NCBI GenBank assembly: GCA_008016945.1
Contig: SSGN01000003.1
Location: forward strand, 1-64,000
Length of the DNA: 64,000 nucleotides
Direction of reading: 5' to 3'
DNA from: Flavobacteriales bacterium
Lineage (GTDB): Bacteria; Bacteroidota; Bacteroidia; Flavobacteriales; PHOS-HE28
The stretch's first letter is position 1, and each line of letters starts with the position of its first letter. The notes under the pieces are model-generated. The model made no database searches and was not told where the DNA came from. It saw only the letters and a program-made list of their open reading frames with translations. Made by a program: the position numbers and the translations under genes. Below, piece after piece: positions 8,683-16,877 of this stretch.

Positions 8683-11580
8683 TTACATACTGATGCCCAA
8701 GTCGCGGGCGCGACCGAGGCCGAGGTAATCGTTGAGCTGGCGGGCGATGCCGCCCGTTGCGCTGGCGTGGATGCCAAGCTCGACCTTGCGGTTTCGCAGA
8801 AGCGAATCGACTTGCGGGTCGCGCTCCAGCCCTTTTGCCATTGCCCCCATGCTAGCCGTGGTGGCGTCGGCGCGACGATAGTCTCCGGTGCGGAAAGACA
8901 GCTCGCGCTGGTGGTTGAGTCGCTGCCAGTCGCTCACAAAGCGGTCGGCGCGCATTTGCGGGTTGGTGCGGATTTCGGCTTCGAGCTGCATGGCGCGGAT
9001 GGCATTGGCGGTGCGTCCGCTGGCGGCTTGGCCGACAAGTTCCGGTTCCTGCCGGAAGGCAGATGCTAAGTCTCGACCTGCGTTGGCCTTCAAGTTATTG
9101 AGGGCGGTATGGGCTTTATCGCGCGCGGCAATCTGGTGCGGCATGGCGTTTAAGCCTTTGGCCTGCGTTCGCCCGATGTCCTCAATGGCACGGGCGTAGC
9201 GTTCGACGTTGCGCTGCATGTTGAGCGGGTCAGCCTTTGGCTTCTGTTCGGTCGCAATGTCGCGCTGCGCTTCGGGTGCTGGGCGGAAGTTGGCAAAAAT
9301 GCTCCGTGCCTTCTCCGGCACGATCCTTCGGACGATCTCGGCGACGCGCTCGCGGAAGGTGATCCCGCGCCGCTCGGCAAAGTCTCTCGCCGGTTCGTAA
9401 TCGCTCGCCATGTCCTTGCCGCGTTCGCGGCTCAATGTGCGGACAAGTTTCGACTGGTCCGCGAAGTCATCGCGGCCATAGTGGAGGTCCACGCTGTCGC
9501 GGTGACGCGACAAAGCGACATAGGCGGAATGGCTGTCCATGCCGGGCGTGGCGAGGACGTGTGCGCGGTCCACCGTCATACCCTGCGCCTTGTGGATCGT
9601 GGCGGCGTAGCCGTGGTCGATATGGGAATAGTCCTTTGTATCGAAGGCGACGCTGCGGCCATCGTCGGTGCGCACTGCCATCCGCTGCGGCGACGCCTGC
9701 TCGATGGTTCCCAACGTCCCGTTTTTCACGCCCAAGCTGCGCTCATTGCGCAGGAACATGATGCGGTCGCCACTGGCGAACCGCCGCTCGCCACGCTCGG
9801 CTTTGACGGTCGCGTCATCGCCAAGCGCACCGGCCTCGCGCATCCGCCCGCGCGCCGCTTCATTCAAGTCGCGCACCTCGTCATTGGTGTGGGTGAGGAT
9901 GATGCGGGTGTCGTCCGGGCGCGCCTGCCGGTCACGATCCCAACGGTCGATCAGCTCACTACGCGCAGCCTCGCGCGTTTCGGCTGAATGGACCATGCCG
10001 CGTTCACCGTAAGCCTGAATCGCAAGCCCCGTGCGCCCGGTGGCAAGGCGCCGAGTGGCGTCCTGCTGCCAGCCGTCATGCTGGCGGCGGACCTCGCTGA
10101 TTTCGACGCCACCATGCCGTTCGTGGATCGCTCGGAAAGCCGCGCCTGCTTCGATGGCCTGTAACTGTTGCGGGTCGCCAACCAGAACGACTTTTGCTCC
10201 GGCATCGGCGGCGCGAGACAGCACGCGCTCCATCTGGCGCGTGCCGACCACACCCGCTTCGTCGATTACCAGCACATCGCGCGAAGTCAGTTGCTCGCGG
10301 CCATGACCCCACTGATGTTCAAGGCTTGCGATGGTGCGCGAGGCAATGCCCGAACCTTGCTCCAATCCCTCGGCGGCAACGCCTGACAGCGCCGCGCCGC
10401 GAACAGTGTAGCCAGCGCTCTCCCAAGCCTCGCGCGCAACGCCAAGCATCGCGCTCTTGCCGGTCCCGGCATAGCCAACGACGATGCTGAGGCCGCGCGC
10501 ATCGGTGACATGCTCGAACGCTGCGCGCTGTTCGCCCGAAAGCACCAAGCTGCGTTCCTCGGCGCGCGCCAAAGCAGCCTCGCGGTCGTGTCCATTGACG
10601 CGGTGCCGCTCGCGCTCCGCCATCAACTGCGACGCCTGCTGCAAGCGCTGCTCGGTATCGATCATCTGGCGCGATGTGAAGCGGTCGTTGCCGCGTCCGT
10701 CCTGACCCAGAGCAATCAAATCTGGCGATCCGCGCACTGCACTAATCGCCAGATCGAATTGCTCTTTCCCGTCGCTGTGCCGATGCACGAACATGGCAAG
10801 GTCGCGGCTCGTGAAGGTAGCTTGCTGGTGCGTGATTGCGTCGAGCGCGACATTCGGATTGGCGATGATCCGCTCGCCGTTGCGCTGCGCTATGGCGCGG
10901 TGTTCTTCGATCCGTTCGGCTTCAAGGCCGCGAATGCCGATGCGTGAGGCGGCGGGACCGATCTTGTCCTGCGGCTCCAGCGCAATACCTTGCGCTTCCA
11001 GACTGCGGTGATCGATCCGCGCGTCGATATCGAGTTCGGCAAGCCGTTCGTTGACGTGGCTTGCCCAGCGCTCGCGCCACTGCTCGACCAGTTCGGCCTT
11101 GTTCCAGTCGCGCACTTTCGCGCCGAAGCCATCGCCCTTCACTTCGCGCATGGTCAGCATGACATGCGCATGGGGCTTCGGCTCACCGTCCGCGCCTATA
11201 TCCCAATGGACATTGAGATCGGCGATCATGCCCTTTTCAACGAACTCGGCTTGGGCAAAATCGCGCGCCAGTTCGATCCCCTGCTGCTTGTTCAACTCGC
11301 GCGGAATCGCGAACTCGACCTCGCGCGCAAGCTGCGCGTCTTTGCGCTTCTCCGCAGCCTCGACCGCGTTCCAGAGCTTTTCGCGATCAGCGAACTCGGG
11401 CGGCGCGCCCTCGGGCAGCATAACTTCGGAATGGACGACGCCATCCTTGTTGGTGAAGTCATGGTCGCGGTCGAGACGCTCATCGTGCAGCCGTTCGGCT
11501 CCGCGATAGGCTGCCGCCGCCACCGCACTGCGCCCGCTCGCGCGGCTGATGACTTTGACCGAGAGGTGGAAGATCGCCAT
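8683..11580 (-). CDS. traA: Ti-type conjugative relaxase/helicase TraA (MobQ class)
   Basis: 965-residue relaxase that nicks oriT and unwinds the transferred strand. N-terminal MobA/MobL domain: MAIFHLSVKVISRASGRSAV followed by AAAAYRG, where Tyr25 is the likely nucleophile, and the metal-binding HUH motif KPHAHVMLTMREV. The superfamily I helicase part has Walker A VVGYAGTGKSAML (about residues 368-378), Walker B VLVIDEAGVVG (about 435) and late motifs HGYAATIHKAQGMT and SHSAYVALSRH. ATG at 11580 is chosen over an upstream in-frame start because MAIFHL is the family N terminus. The oriT lies 30 bases upstream of the start. No coupling protein or pilus genes are nearby. Confidence 0.93.
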   Translation of the reverse strand: MAIFHLSVKVISRASGRSAVAAAAYRGAERLHDERLDRDHDFTNKDGVVHSEVMLPEGAPPEFADREKLWNAVEAAEKRKDAQLAREVEFAIPRELNKQQGIELARDFAQAEFVEKGMIADLNVHWDIGADGEPKPHAHVMLTMREVKGDGFGAKVRDWNKAELVEQWRERWASHVNERLAELDIDARIDHRSLEAQGIALEPQDKIGPAASRIGIRGLEAERIEEHRAIAQRNGERIIANPNVALDAITHQQATFTSRDLAMFVHRHSDGKEQFDLAISAVRGSPDLIALGQDGRGNDRFTSRQMIDTEQRLQQASQLMAERERHRVNGHDREAALARAEERSLVLSGEQRAAFEHVTDARGLSIVVGYAGTGKSAMLGVAREAWESAGYTVRGAALSGVAAEGLEQGSGIASRTIASLEHQWGHGREQLTSRDVLVIDEAGVVGTRQMERVLSRAADAGAKVVLVGDPQQLQAIEAGAAFRAIHERHGGVEISEVRRQHDGWQQDATRRLATGRTGLAIQAYGERGMVHSAETREAARSELIDRWDRDRQARPDDTRIILTHTNDEVRDLNEAARGRMREAGALGDDATVKAERGERRFASGDRIMFLRNERSLGVKNGTLGTIEQASPQRMAVRTDDGRSVAFDTKDYSHIDHGYAATIHKAQGMTVDRAHVLATPGMDSHSAYVALSRHRDSVDLHYGRDDFADQSKLVRTLSRERGKDMASDYEPARDFAERRGITFRERVAEIVRRIVPEKARSIFANFRPAPEAQRDIATEQKPKADPLNMQRNVERYARAIEDIGRTQAKGLNAMPHQIAARDKAHTALNNLKANAGRDLASAFRQEPELVGQAASGRTANAIRAMQLEAEIRTNPQMRADRFVSDWQRLNHQRELSFRTGDYRRADATTASMGAMAKGLERDPQVDSLLRNRKVELGIHASATGGIARQLNDYLGLGRARDLGISM

Positions 11581-11609
11581 GACGGCAATCCATCTACGCC
11601 ACCAAGCGC

Positions 11610-11640
11610 ACGTCGGCACGACGTATAAGCGCGCCCTCCC
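11610..11640. other. putative oriT (MobQ/RSF1010-type nick region)
   Basis: A perfect 6-bp inverted repeat ACGTCG-gca-CGACGT (11610-11624) is followed at once by ataagcgcgccctccc (11625-11640). An inverted repeat abutting TAAGTGCG/CCCT-like sequence is the known organisation of RSF1010/Ti-type nick regions. By analogy the nick would lie within gcg/ccct, near 11633/11634. The location between divergent relaxase (11580, minus) and traC-like (11753, plus) genes is the expected one. Biochemical cleavage is not shown by sequence. Confidence 0.7.
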
Positions 11641-11752
11641 ATGATAAAATCCTGTTCGGGACTAGGTGGTTTCAGACTGTCCCAACGCCATTACTGCAAA
11701 GCGCAAAGCACAGCTTTATATTCGGCGCATCACCACTCGATGGAGACAATAG

Positions 11753-12058
11753 ATGCGCAAACCCATAGACATCGATTCGGAACTGAAGGTGCTCGCCGAC
11801 AAAGCGAAGCAACTGAAAGAGCGCCGCGTCCAACAGCTTGGCGAGCTGGTCATCGCCACCGGCGCGGATGCGCGGGACGCGGAAACGCTCGCGGGCGCGT
11901 TGCTTGAAATCAAGGAAACCAACGACGGCGCACGAAAGGAGAGCTGGCGCAAACGCGGCGCGGCTTTCTTTCAAGGCACAGCGCGCAAGCGTGGAACGCG
12001 AACTGAACGCTTGTCCGAAGGCGCTCAGGCGACTGACAGCGGCGCGGCATCGGCTTGA
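11753..12058 (+). CDS. TraC-like conjugal transfer protein
   Basis: 101 residues beginning MRKPIDIDSELKVLADKAKQ, a helical N terminus with LGELVIATGADARDAETLAG in the middle and a basic, low-complexity tail. Proteins of this pattern, sometimes annotated TraC, TraD or DUF6437, lie divergent to TraA in Ti-type mobilisation regions and are thought to help relaxosome assembly. It reads away from oriT and is followed 22 bases later by a second small tra gene. The ATG at 11753 follows GGAGACAAT. The family assignment is from memory of context and motif, not a search. Confidence 0.7.
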   Translation: MRKPIDIDSELKVLADKAKQLKERRVQQLGELVIATGADARDAETLAGALLEIKETNDGARKESWRKRGAAFFQGTARKRGTRTERLSEGAQATDSGAASA

Positions 12059-12080
12059 AGCGCGAAAGGCCCGCACCGAC

Positions 12081-12314
12081 ATGCGCGAATGGCAGGTCAA
12101 ACGGCGCGAGCGGACGCGGCAGTTGATCGAACTGGGCGGCCTTGTCGTGAAGGCCGATCTGGTCGAACTCACCAACGATGATCGCGCCACGCTCTACGGC
12201 GCGTTCCTCACCGTCGCCACCAAGCTGCGGGGCGATGAACGCGACCAGGCGCTGATGCTGTGGAAGCGCAAGGGCAAGCGGGCGTTTGAAGCTGACGCGG
12301 ATGAAGTGAGCTAA
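12081..12314 (+). CDS. traD: TraD-like conjugal transfer protein
   Basis: 77 residues from ATG 12081: MREWQVKRRERTRQLIELGG then LVVKADLVELTNDDRATLYG, matching the short TraD proteins of Ti-type transfer regions. An in-frame GTG at 11991 would give a 107-residue form that overlaps the previous gene; the domain begins at the ATG. It converges on copD, whose stop lies 16 bases downstream, so this marks the boundary between mobilisation and copper modules. Confidence 0.7.
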   Translation: MREWQVKRRERTRQLIELGGLVVKADLVELTNDDRATLYGAFLTVATKLRGDERDQALMLWKRKGKRAFEADADEVS

Positions 12315-12329
12315 GACGTAAGCGCGGTT

Positions 12330-13259
12330 CTAAGCAAGCGGGTCCAAAGTTCCCAACCATGCGACGAGCGCGATTATGGCCGCCGCCGTTGCCGCTTCGA
12401 CAACGACGCTACGACGCATCGCCATAAGTTCGGCGCGGGGTTCGCCGGTTTGCCGGGCGTTTGCGAGTGCCGGGGTCAAGCGCCACCGGTTGAGCGCCGC
12501 CAGTGCGAGCATCGCGACGAACGCAGCCAGCTTGGCAAACAGAAGCTGGCCATATGGCCCCGCAAGGCTGTCGCCGATCCCATTCCAGCCGACGATCATC
12601 TGACCGTTGACGATTCCGGTGGCGATAATCAGCGCAACGCAAGCGGTTCCAATACGCCCGAACTGCGCAAGTGCGCGCGCCGCAATTGCCGGTCTGCCGG
12701 ACGATGCTGCACCGTCCGATGACCGCAACAGCCACAGGAAGCACAGGCTTGCTCCCAGCCAGATCGCGGCAGACAGCATATGGACGGTATCCGAAACGCG
12801 ATGCACCGTTCCGGCCACGCCCTCCGTCGCAGCGGCATGGCCCGACCAGACAAGCGTTGAAAGCGACACTGCGCCAAGTACCGCGACGGCGCACAGCCGA
12901 AAACCTGTCCGGTCGGTGCGCCAGGCAAGCACCAACAGGGCCGTAACCAATGCCGCCAGCCGCCCAAGTGCGGCACGGCCTGCGTCGGTCTCGCTCACCA
13001 TCGACAGGAGCATCGTTCCGTCGATCTCAGCCAGCGTCACGCCCATCATGTTGGCACTCATCACGATGAATCCGCCGACTGTGGCGCATAATGCGATGGC
13101 CGCAAGGATAGGTAGGAGCGCGCCCAATGCCAGGTTTACTGTTGCATCCGCCCGTTCGTTTGACCGCAAGGCATAAAGCGGAAAGGCAGCGATGCCGACA
13201 AGCAGCATCTGGCTCGCAAATTGTGCGAACCTGATGCAAATGCCGACCCATTCGGGCAT
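12330..13259 (-). CDS. copD: copper resistance inner-membrane protein CopD
   Basis: 309 residues with about eight hydrophobic segments covering nearly the whole chain, e.g. VGICIRFAQFASQMLLVGIA near the start and a C-terminal AATAAAIIALVAWLG. The central SDTVHMLSAAIWLGASLCFL contains the conserved His and Trp residues of CopD/PcoD proteins, which act with CopC in copper handling across the inner membrane. It starts six bases after the copC stop, so the two are one transcript. It is transcribed away from cnrYXH. Confidence 0.88.
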   Translation of the reverse strand: MPEWVGICIRFAQFASQMLLVGIAAFPLYALRSNERADATVNLALGALLPILAAIALCATVGGFIVMSANMMGVTLAEIDGTMLLSMVSETDAGRAALGRLAALVTALLVLAWRTDRTGFRLCAVAVLGAVSLSTLVWSGHAAATEGVAGTVHRVSDTVHMLSAAIWLGASLCFLWLLRSSDGAASSGRPAIAARALAQFGRIGTACVALIIATGIVNGQMIVGWNGIGDSLAGPYGQLLFAKLAAFVAMLALAALNRWRLTPALANARQTGEPRAELMAMRRSVVVEAATAAAIIALVAWLGTLDPLA

Positions 13260-13265
13260 AAGCGC

Positions 13266-13646
13266 TTACTTGACCTTGAAGCTGAACTCGCTGCCCATGC
13301 GGTGGCTGTCCGCGCCAGCTGCCGACCATTTGACGGTATAGCTTCCCGGCACCAGCGCCTTCTTGAGCAAAAGCGTCATCGACTTGCCATCCTTACCCAT
13401 CTGCGACGTATGCGCCATCTTCATGGGCGGGTGATCTTTCATGCCGGGCATTCCGGTCATGATAACCTCGGTCTTGACCGTCGGTGCGATCAACCTTTCG
13501 CTGAGTTTGAGTTCAATGCGGCTTGGCTTTGCAACAGTCGCATTCGCAGCGGGCGTCGAAGCCGTCAGCTTGACATGAGCAAGCACCGCCGTCGGCAAGA
13601 TTGCGAGTGACGCAGCGGCGACAGCGGGAATAAGGAACTTGAGCAT
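13266..13646 (-). CDS. copC: periplasmic copper-binding protein CopC
   Basis: 126 residues with a signal peptide ending ...PTAVLA, so the mature protein would begin HVKLTAS. An N-terminal histidine is a known copper ligand in CopC. A methionine-rich stretch (MTGMPGMKDHPPMKM, about residues 63-78) and the C-terminal SAAGADSHRMGSEFSFKVK complete the Ig-like fold. Likely role: periplasmic Cu chaperone for CopD. It is divergent from the regulator genes, with a candidate ECF promoter at 13677-13703 in front of it. Confidence 0.92.
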   Translation of the reverse strand: MLKFLIPAVAAASLAILPTAVLAHVKLTASTPAANATVAKPSRIELKLSERLIAPTVKTEVIMTGMPGMKDHPPMKMAHTSQMGKDGKSMTLLLKKALVPGSYTVKWSAAGADSHRMGSEFSFKVK

Positions 13647-13676
13647 TTGTATCTCCGTGGTGAGCTTTCAGAGGAA

Positions 13677-13703
13677 ATACGCACGGGCAGCAATCGTCCC
13701 TCA
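13677..13703 (-). promoter_or_regulatory. candidate ECF-sigma promoter of copCD
   Basis: On the minus strand TGAGGG (13703-13698) and GCGTAT (13682-13677) are separated by exactly 15 bases. The same two hexamers with the same spacing occur on the plus strand at 13726-13752. The -10-like end lies about 30 bases before the copC ATG. Assignment to the CnrH-like sigma factor is inferred from the pairing and location. Confidence 0.6.
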
Positions 13704-13725
13704 CGCAATGTCGCCTCGCCTGTTA

Positions 13726-13752
13726 TGAGGGGTGAGATCATCCGATGCGTAT
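13726..13752 (+). promoter_or_regulatory. candidate ECF-sigma promoter of cnrYXH-copAB
   Basis: TGAGGG (13726-13731), 15 bases, GCGTAT (13747-13752), about 32 bases before the cnrY-like ATG at 13785. It mirrors the minus-strand copy at 13677-13703; each is followed by its gene at a similar distance. The spacer sequences differ, so the shared hexamers look constrained. Autoregulation of the sigma operon would be typical for CnrYXH systems. Confidence 0.62.
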
Positions 13753-13784
13753 GAGGATTTAGAACTTTGTCGAGAGTTGCGGTT

Positions 13785-14051
13785 ATGAACGATCTTTTGC
13801 CCCATTTGCGCGATGCACCCGTGCCTGACGCATTAGGCGCGCTGGATGATGCGGTGTTGGCTGCACTCGCCACCCGCCGCCGCGAACAAGCGACCGGGCC
13901 GCGCCTGCTCGCGCTGGCGGCGCTGCTGTCGCTTGGCACCGGCGTCGCCGCTGGCAGCATATCGGGCAGTCCCGCAGTTGCTGCGCCCCCGCTATCCCCG
14001 TTCGCCAGCAACAGCGTGCTGGCACCTTCGACGCTGCTGGACCCGCGCTGA
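13785..14051 (+). CDS. CnrY-like anti-sigma membrane protein
   Basis: 88 residues: a short cytoplasmic N-terminal part (MNDLLPHLRDAPVPDALGAL) followed by a basic RRR and one transmembrane segment (RLLALAALLSLGTGVAAGSI), then a small periplasmic tail. Size, topology and position directly before a CnrX-like sensor and an ECF sigma gene fit CnrY, which holds the sigma factor at the membrane. Sequence similarity of such proteins is low, so the call rests mainly on context. ATG 13785 is chosen; a TTG at 13767 is an alternative. Confidence 0.65.
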   Translation: MNDLLPHLRDAPVPDALGALDDAVLAALATRRREQATGPRLLALAALLSLGTGVAAGSISGSPAVAAPPLSPFASNSVLAPSTLLDPR

Positions 14052-14507
14052 ATGGTAGGCTGGAAGCGGATTACGCTGATTGCGGTCGTCGCTTTCGCGG
14101 CGGCGTTGGCGGGTGTTTTCATCGGCCGGGCAGTGTCCGATCAGCCGCGCCCTAGCGAAACCGAGCTCCATGCCCTGCTGCACAGCCGGTTGAAGCTCGA
14201 TCCTGCGCAACATGCCAAGATCGAAGCCATTGAGGCGCGCTTCGCCGTCCGGCGCAAGGCGCTCGAACTGGAAATGCGCGCTGCGAACGCTAGGCTCGCG
14301 AGCGCCATTGAGGCCGAGCATGGTTATGGCCCGCAAGTGACAGCGGCGGTCGATCATAGCCACCATGTCATGGGCGAACTCCAGAAAGAGACGCTCGAGC
14401 ATCTTTTTGCCATGCGCGCCGTCCTCAATCCCGAACAGGCGCGCATGTTCGATGCGACCGTGGTCAAGGCGCTAACCGCCGAAGCCCAGCCTTCACAGAG
14501 TAAGTGA
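14052..14507 (+). CDS. CnrX-like periplasmic metal sensor
   Basis: 151 residues: an N-terminal membrane anchor (LIAVVAFAAALAGVFIGRAV) and a helical periplasmic domain of the heavy-metal-resistance/CnrX type. His40, His44, Glu61, His117 and Met121 occur with exactly the spacing of the CnrX metal site of Cupriavidus metallidurans (H42, H46, E63, H119, M123), offset by two. CnrX binds Ni/Co and relieves CnrY inhibition of CnrH. The gene starts on the base after the cnrY-like stop and overlaps the sigma gene by GTGA. Its location in a copper locus leaves the true inducer open. Confidence 0.82.
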   Translation: MVGWKRITLIAVVAFAAALAGVFIGRAVSDQPRPSETELHALLHSRLKLDPAQHAKIEAIEARFAVRRKALELEMRAANARLASAIEAEHGYGPQVTAAVDHSHHVMGELQKETLEHLFAMRAVLNPEQARMFDATVVKALTAEAQPSQSK

Positions 14508-15070
14508 GCCTCGATCTCTCCGAATGCAGCGATGCCGAGCTGAGGGCGCTTGCGCTCGGCGGAAACGAGGCTAGCTTCCGCGAATTTCTGGCGCGCTATA
14601 AATTGCCGGTCTATCGCCTGATCCGCAGCACCATCGGTGATGCCGATGAAGCGCTGGACCTGACGCAAGAGAGCTTCGTTTCCGCTTTCGCGGCACTCAA
14701 ATCTTACGATCCGGGGCGATCCTTTCAGACATGGATTTCGCGCATTGCGCTCAACAAATGCCGCGATTGGGCGCGGCGGCGTGCGGTGCGCAGCTTCTTC
14801 ACGCGGGCAGCCCCGATGGAGGACGGCCTCGCCGTGGCTGCCGAACAGCCCTTGCCCGATGCAGAAGCGTTCGACCGAGCCGAGCTGGCGCACGTCATGC
14901 AAGCAATGGCCCGCTTGCCGCACCGCTTGCGCGAGGTGCTGGTGCTGCGAACGGTCGAGGGACTTAGCCAGGCCGAAGCGGCGGAGGTTCTGGGGGTCAG
15001 CGAAAAGGCCGTCGAAACCCGGCTCTATCGTGCGCGGGGCCGGTTGGGCGAAATCTTGGGAGAAGATTGA
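14504..15070 (+). CDS. ECF sigma factor, CnrH-like
   Basis: 188-residue extracytoplasmic-function sigma factor. Region 2 reads FLARYKLPVYRLIRSTIGDA then DEALDLTQESFVSAFAALK and FQTWISRIALNKCRDWARRR; region 4 reads LPHRLREVLVLRTVEGLSQA and EVLGVSEKAVETRLYRAR. GTG at 14504 overlaps the sensor stop. It presumably transcribes its own operon and the divergent copCD from the paired TGAGGG-N15-GCGTAT elements. copA starts 31 bases downstream, so the resistance genes are co-transcribed. Confidence 0.92.
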   Translation: MSLDLSECSDAELRALALGGNEASFREFLARYKLPVYRLIRSTIGDADEALDLTQESFVSAFAALKSYDPGRSFQTWISRIALNKCRDWARRRAVRSFFTRAAPMEDGLAVAAEQPLPDAEAFDRAELAHVMQAMARLPHRLREVLVLRTVEGLSQAEAAEVLGVSEKAVETRLYRARGRLGEILGED

Positions 15071-15101
15071 GGGGTGGCGGCAAGGCGTGCGTAAAGAGGA
15101 T

Positions 15102-16877
15102 ATGGCAACCGACATATCGCTTCCGATGCAAAATCCCATGAATCGCCGCTCGCTGCTCAAGGGCGCGACAATGGCCGGGAGCGCAATGGCGCTTGGCGAG
15201 CTGTTCCCGGCTTGGGCGAAGAGCGGGTCACATGGGCTGCACGCTGTTGCCGGACAGCCGGGGACGCTCAACGGCCCTGAAATTGAGCTAAGCGTCGGCC
15301 AGTCGGCCTTCCGCCTCGGCAAGAAAACAGGCCATGCCTATACCGTCAATGGCACGCTGCCCGCGCCGCTGATCCGGCTTCGCGAGGGGCAGAATATCAA
15401 GCTGGTCGTGCGCAACACATTATCCGAAGACACGTCGGTACACTGGCACGGAATGCTGTTGCCTTTCCAGATGGACGGCGTGCCGGGGGTGAGCTTCCCC
15501 GGCATCGGTCCCGGCGAGAGCTTCACTTACGAATTTCCGATGCGGCAGCACGGCACCTATTGGTATCACAGCCACAGCCATATGCAGGAAGCAATGGGCA
15601 TGTATGGCGCATTGATCGTCGATCCGGCGGGCGCAGACCCGATCAAATATGACCGCGAGCATGTGCTGGTGATTTCCGATTGGAGTTTCCAGCACGCCCA
15701 CACCAACTTCAAGAAACAGAAGCAGAAGGCAGGCTATTTCAACAAGCGGAAGCAGACATTTGGGGGTTTGCTGAAGGGCAAGGATCAGCCGCTGTCCGAG
15801 CGAGTGATGTGGGGCCAGATGCTGATGGACCCGACTGATATCGCCGATGTGACCGGCGCTTACTACCATTACCTGATCAACGGCCATGACAGCATGGGCA
15901 ACTGGACAGGTATTTTCCAACCCGGTGAGCGGGTGCGGCTGCGGATCATCAATGCGGCAGCGATGAGCAATTTCAACATTCGCATTCCCGGCCTGCCGAT
16001 GTGGGTGGTGGCCTCGGACGGATTGCCACTGACACCCGTCGAGACTGATGAGTTCCAGATTGCCGTCGCCGAGACATGGGACGTGATTATCGAACCCAAG
16101 GAAGCGATCCCCTACGCCTTTATCGCAGAAAGCATCGACCGTTCGGGCCAATGCCGCGCGACACTTGCGCCGCAAATGGGGATGACGGCTCCCATCCCGC
16201 CACTACGCGAACGCCCGCTGCTCACCATGAAGGACATGGGCATGGATCATGGCGGGGGCGACATGGCCGGAATGGACCATAGCGCGATGGGGCATGATAT
16301 GGCGGCGATGGATCATGGCGACATGAACATGCGCGATCCTTCGGTCGCGCCGCAGGTCAAGATGGGGCCGGGTGTCGCCAGCCTCGCGCCCACTCCGCTG
16401 GACCGCAATGCCGAGCGCCCAACCGGCCTGGAAAAGGTGCCGCACCGCGTGCTGACGCTCAGCCAGCTCCGCGCGCTCGAACCCAATCCTGACCAGCGCA
16501 AGCCGTCGCGCGAAATCGACGTCCATCTGACCGCCAATATGGAACGCTATATGTGGTCGATGGACGGCGTGAAATATTCGGAGAAGACCGAACCGCTGCC
16601 CTTCCGCCACAATGAGCGGGTGCGGGTGAACCTCATCAACCACACGATGATGCCGCATCCAATTCATCTGCATGGCCATTTCTTCGAAGTGGTGAACGGC
16701 CAAAAGGGCCAATATCCGCGCAAAAATGTCATCAATGTGCTGCCCGGCGCAAAAGTGACCTTCGATTTCACGGCTGACGCAATGGGCGACTGGGCCTTTC
16801 ACTGCCACATGCTGATGCACATGCACGCGGGCATGTTCAGGGTGGTTACCGTGCGGCATGAGGAGAGCGGCGAATGA
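15102..16877 (+). CDS. copA: multicopper oxidase CopA, copper resistance
   Basis: 591-residue periplasmic Cu(I) oxidase. A twin-arginine signal (NRRSLLKGATMAGSAMALGE, from about residue 13) directs folded export. Three cupredoxin domains carry the copper ligands HWHGML, YWYHSHSHMQ, MMPHPIHLHGHFF and WAFHCHMLMHMHAGMF. A Met/His-rich insert (about residues 378-411, repeats of MDHG/MGHD) is typical of PcoA/CopA and probably binds Cu(I). ATG 15102 follows AAGAGGA; the frame is open upstream but overlaps the sigma gene. It overlaps copB by ATGA. Confidence 0.95.
   Translation: MATDISLPMQNPMNRRSLLKGATMAGSAMALGELFPAWAKSGSHGLHAVAGQPGTLNGPEIELSVGQSAFRLGKKTGHAYTVNGTLPAPLIRLREGQNIKLVVRNTLSEDTSVHWHGMLLPFQMDGVPGVSFPGIGPGESFTYEFPMRQHGTYWYHSHSHMQEAMGMYGALIVDPAGADPIKYDREHVLVISDWSFQHAHTNFKKQKQKAGYFNKRKQTFGGLLKGKDQPLSERVMWGQMLMDPTDIADVTGAYYHYLINGHDSMGNWTGIFQPGERVRLRIINAAAMSNFNIRIPGLPMWVVASDGLPLTPVETDEFQIAVAETWDVIIEPKEAIPYAFIAESIDRSGQCRATLAPQMGMTAPIPPLRERPLLTMKDMGMDHGGGDMAGMDHSAMGHDMAAMDHGDMNMRDPSVAPQVKMGPGVASLAPTPLDRNAERPTGLEKVPHRVLTLSQLRALEPNPDQRKPSREIDVHLTANMERYMWSMDGVKYSEKTEPLPFRHNERVRVNLINHTMMPHPIHLHGHFFEVVNGQKGQYPRKNVINVLPGAKVTFDFTADAMGDWAFHCHMLMHMHAGMFRVVTVRHEESGE

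Noticed and set aside
14745..15101. Upstream extension of the copA frame
   Set aside because: It overlaps the sigma-factor gene in another frame and lacks a start with a ribosome site; the Tat signal begins shortly after ATG 15102.
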